Shown here: piece by piece, positions 6,382-7,423 of the stretch
How positions within the stretch are numbered: position 1 is the stretch's first letter
Layout: the number at the start of each line of letters is the position of its first letter
Source of the DNA: JAUWCW01 sp030609125 [NCBI: Candidatus Rokuibacteriota bacterium]
GTDB lineage: Bacteria > JAUVQV01
Reading direction: 5' to 3'
NCBI GenBank assembly: GCA_030609125.1
Contig: JAUWCW010000089.1
Coordinates: forward strand, 1 to 7,423
Length of the DNA stretch: 7,423 nt
Made by a program: the position numbers and the translations under genes
Notes under the pieces: model-generated
What the model saw: the letters and a program-made list of their open reading frames with translations, nothing else
Databases searched by the model: none
Told to the model about the DNA's origin: nothing

Positions 6382-7241
6382 GGTCTCAGCGGTCCCCCCG
6401 CGAGATGTCCCGCGCCGACGGGGGAGAAAAAATCCAGGGGCGGTACTGTTTCCAGCTCTTCGAGCTCCGCGGCTTCGCGATAAAAGCGCAGGAGTCCCTC
6501 CTGCAGCTTCTTGTCGAAATCGAAGGAGAGAGAGCGAAAATACTGCAGGAGAAAGTCCGCCGGGAAACGCTCCCAGCGGGCGGCATCGACGGCGATGGCA
6601 TCGAGATTGGAACGGCAGAAGTCTATGGACTCCTGGAAGAGCCGCCAGGCGTGCTCGACGACGCCGGGGTGTGAATCCGCAAAGCTTCGCCGCGCCGCCC
6701 AGACGGCGAAGACCATCCCCTCGCCGGCATAATTCCACCACTCCGTGCCGAGGTCGTAGACGTGCAGGCCCGGCGCCGGGTTCAGGTGCTCCAGGGCCCG
6801 GTCGCCTATGAGCAGCGCCGCCATGCCCCGGTCCAGCGCCTCGGAGAGGCTGTCGCCGAAGGCAAAGTACCGGGGCCGGATTCCGTGGTGCCGCTCGAGA
6901 ATTATCCGGAGCAGGACGTGGGACGTTGCGGAGGTGCCCGTCAACCCGACGGGCCGGCCGTGGAGCTCCTGCAGGGGGCATCTGCTGACGAGCAGGATGC
7001 TCCGCACCGGCCCGCGGCAGCTCACCGTCGGCCCGGGAAGGAGGATGAACTCTTGCGGGTTCCGGCCGTACTCGATGGAGGAGACGGGGCTGATGTCCAG
7101 GCGCCCTTCGAGAAGGAGCGAATTGAGCTCTGTCGGCGTCCCTTTGACGAGATCGAGGTCAAGAATTCCGTTCCCGTTGACGAGGCCGTAATAGATGGGC
7201 AGGCAGTTGAGAAACTGTATATGTCCAGTCCTGGGGCGCAT
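6378..7241 (-). CDS. mqnA: Chorismate dehydratase MqnA
   Basis: Protein of 287 aa that dehydrates chorismate to 3-[(1-carboxyvinyl)oxy]benzoate, the first step of the futalosine pathway. It has the periplasmic-binding-protein-like fold of the MqnA/MqnD family. Visible family features are HIQFLNCLPIYYGL at 7-20, GTPTELNSLLLEGRLDISPVSS (first 20 at 34-53, Ser54-Ser55 after), VGLTGTSATSHVLLRIIL at 98-115, and LLIGDRAL at 143-150. LNCLP and the ISPVSS segment separate it from MqnD. The ATG at 7241 is chosen because MqnA proteins start a few residues before the I-x-[FY]-LN strand. An in-frame GTG at 7277 would add 12 residues and begin only 3 bases after the mqnE stop. Neither start has a strong ribosome site. 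It sits between mqnE and mqnC, with a 4-base overlap to mqnC, so the three form an operon. Confidence 0.94.
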   Translation of the reverse strand: MRPRTGHIQFLNCLPIYYGLVNGNGILDLDLVKGTPTELNSLLLEGRLDISPVSSIEYGRNPQEFILLPGPTVSCRGPVRSILLVSRCPLQELHGRPVGLTGTSATSHVLLRIILERHHGIRPRYFAFGDSLSEALDRGMAALLIGDRALEHLNPAPGLHVYDLGTEWWNYAGEGMVFAVWAARRSFADSHPGVVEHAWRLFQESIDFCRSNLDAIAVDAARWERFPADFLLQYFRSLSFDFDKKLQEGLLRFYREAAELEELETVPPLDFFSPVGAGHLAGGPLRP

Positions 7242-7280
7242 GGCGGCTATCCCGGAAGATGTTCGGGCGAAGAGCACATG

Positions 7281-7423
7281 TCAGCTTGGGAGCGACACGA
7301 GGTCGCTGTCGGCATGGTGCTCGTTGAGGTGGCGGTAGAGGGTGTCGCGCTCGACGGGAACATAGCCTGCCTCGCGGATCAGCGCCAGCAGCTCTTCGCG
7401 GGAGATGTACTGCCCCGTCGTTG
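7281..7423 (-). CDS. mqnE: Aminodeoxyfutalosine synthase MqnE, C-terminal end (partial)
   Basis: Only the last 46 codons and a TGA stop are in the window; the gene continues past the right edge. The readable end, TTGQYISREELLALIREAG (19 residues) followed by YVPVERDTLYRHL, matches the C-terminal segment of the MqnE radical SAM family (helix with LIREAG, then PVERDTLY). MqnE joins the MqnA product to SAM-derived adenosyl to give aminofutalosine. The position directly upstream of mqnA supports the call. The CX3CX2C cluster site is outside the window, so the assignment rests on this tail and on context. MqnC-type proteins do not end this way. The spacing to mqnA is 39 bases, or 3 if the GTG at 7277 is used. 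Confidence 0.82.
   Translation of the reverse strand, partial: TTGQYISREELLALIREAGYVPVERDTLYRHLNEHHADSDLVSLPS

Noticed and set aside
5929-6483. 184-codon plus-strand frame over mqnC
   Set aside because: It is antisense to mqnC and crosses into mqnA, has an Ala/Val-rich composition with no motif, and is explained by codon bias of the opposite strand.
6382-6981. N-terminal extension of the mqnC frame by 200 codons
   Set aside because: The extension overlaps mqnA out of frame and is Arg/Ala/Pro-rich. MqnC proteins are about 365 aa and the GTG at 6381 overlaps the mqnA stop.
7242-7277. Longer mqnA start at the GTG at 7277
   Set aside because: It would add 12 residues not expected in MqnA and has no ribosome site upstream. 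It cannot be ruled out, since it would sit 3 bases after the mqnE stop.

Overview
The window comes from a GC-rich Gram-negative bacterium. The evidence is a DnaK with the Gram-negative-type insert in its ATPase domain, a lipoprotein with a clear lipobox, and menaquinone synthesis by the futalosine route. A deltaproteobacterial (Desulfobacterota/Desulfuromonadota-like) or neighbouring lineage is my best guess, but the sequence alone does not settle it.

Layout. The left part reads rightward: the last 45 codons of grpE, dnaK (overlapping grpE by GTGA), then a lipoprotein with fibronectin-III-like domains whose start lies inside the end of dnaK. dnaJ does not follow dnaK. The lipoprotein gene runs tail-to-tail into the leftward block, and the two stop codons overlap by 20 bp. 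The leftward block, in its own direction of transcription, is: the 3' end of mqnE (aminofutalosine synthase), mqnA (chorismate dehydratase), mqnC (radical SAM cyclic dehypoxanthine futalosine synthase, overlapping mqnA by GTGA), a 165-bp spacer with an AT-rich core, then an MTAP/PNP-family nucleoside phosphorylase-like gene and an amidohydrolase overlapping it by ATGA.

How the genes fit together. MqnA makes 3-enolpyruvylbenzoate from chorismate. MqnE joins it to SAM-derived adenosine to give aminofutalosine, and MqnC cyclises dehypoxanthine futalosine (DHFL). The missing middle step is loss of the purine. No standard futalosine hydrolase (MqnB) lies in the window. The coupled pair beside mqnC is a good candidate for that step: the amidohydrolase resembles aminofutalosine/adenosine-type deaminases, and the MTAP-like protein carries Asn where adenine-specific MTAPs carry Asp, as in 6-oxopurine-specific PNPs. 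That suggests deamination to futalosine followed by hypoxanthine removal. The same MTAP-like protein has a remodelled phosphate-binding region, so whether it performs phosphorolysis or hydrolysis is open. This pair is the most interesting part of the window.

No tRNA, rRNA, CRISPR array, insertion sequence or attachment site was seen. The only gene-free stretch is the 165-bp spacer. Many long overlapping open frames elsewhere are antisense or out-of-frame shadows caused by high GC.
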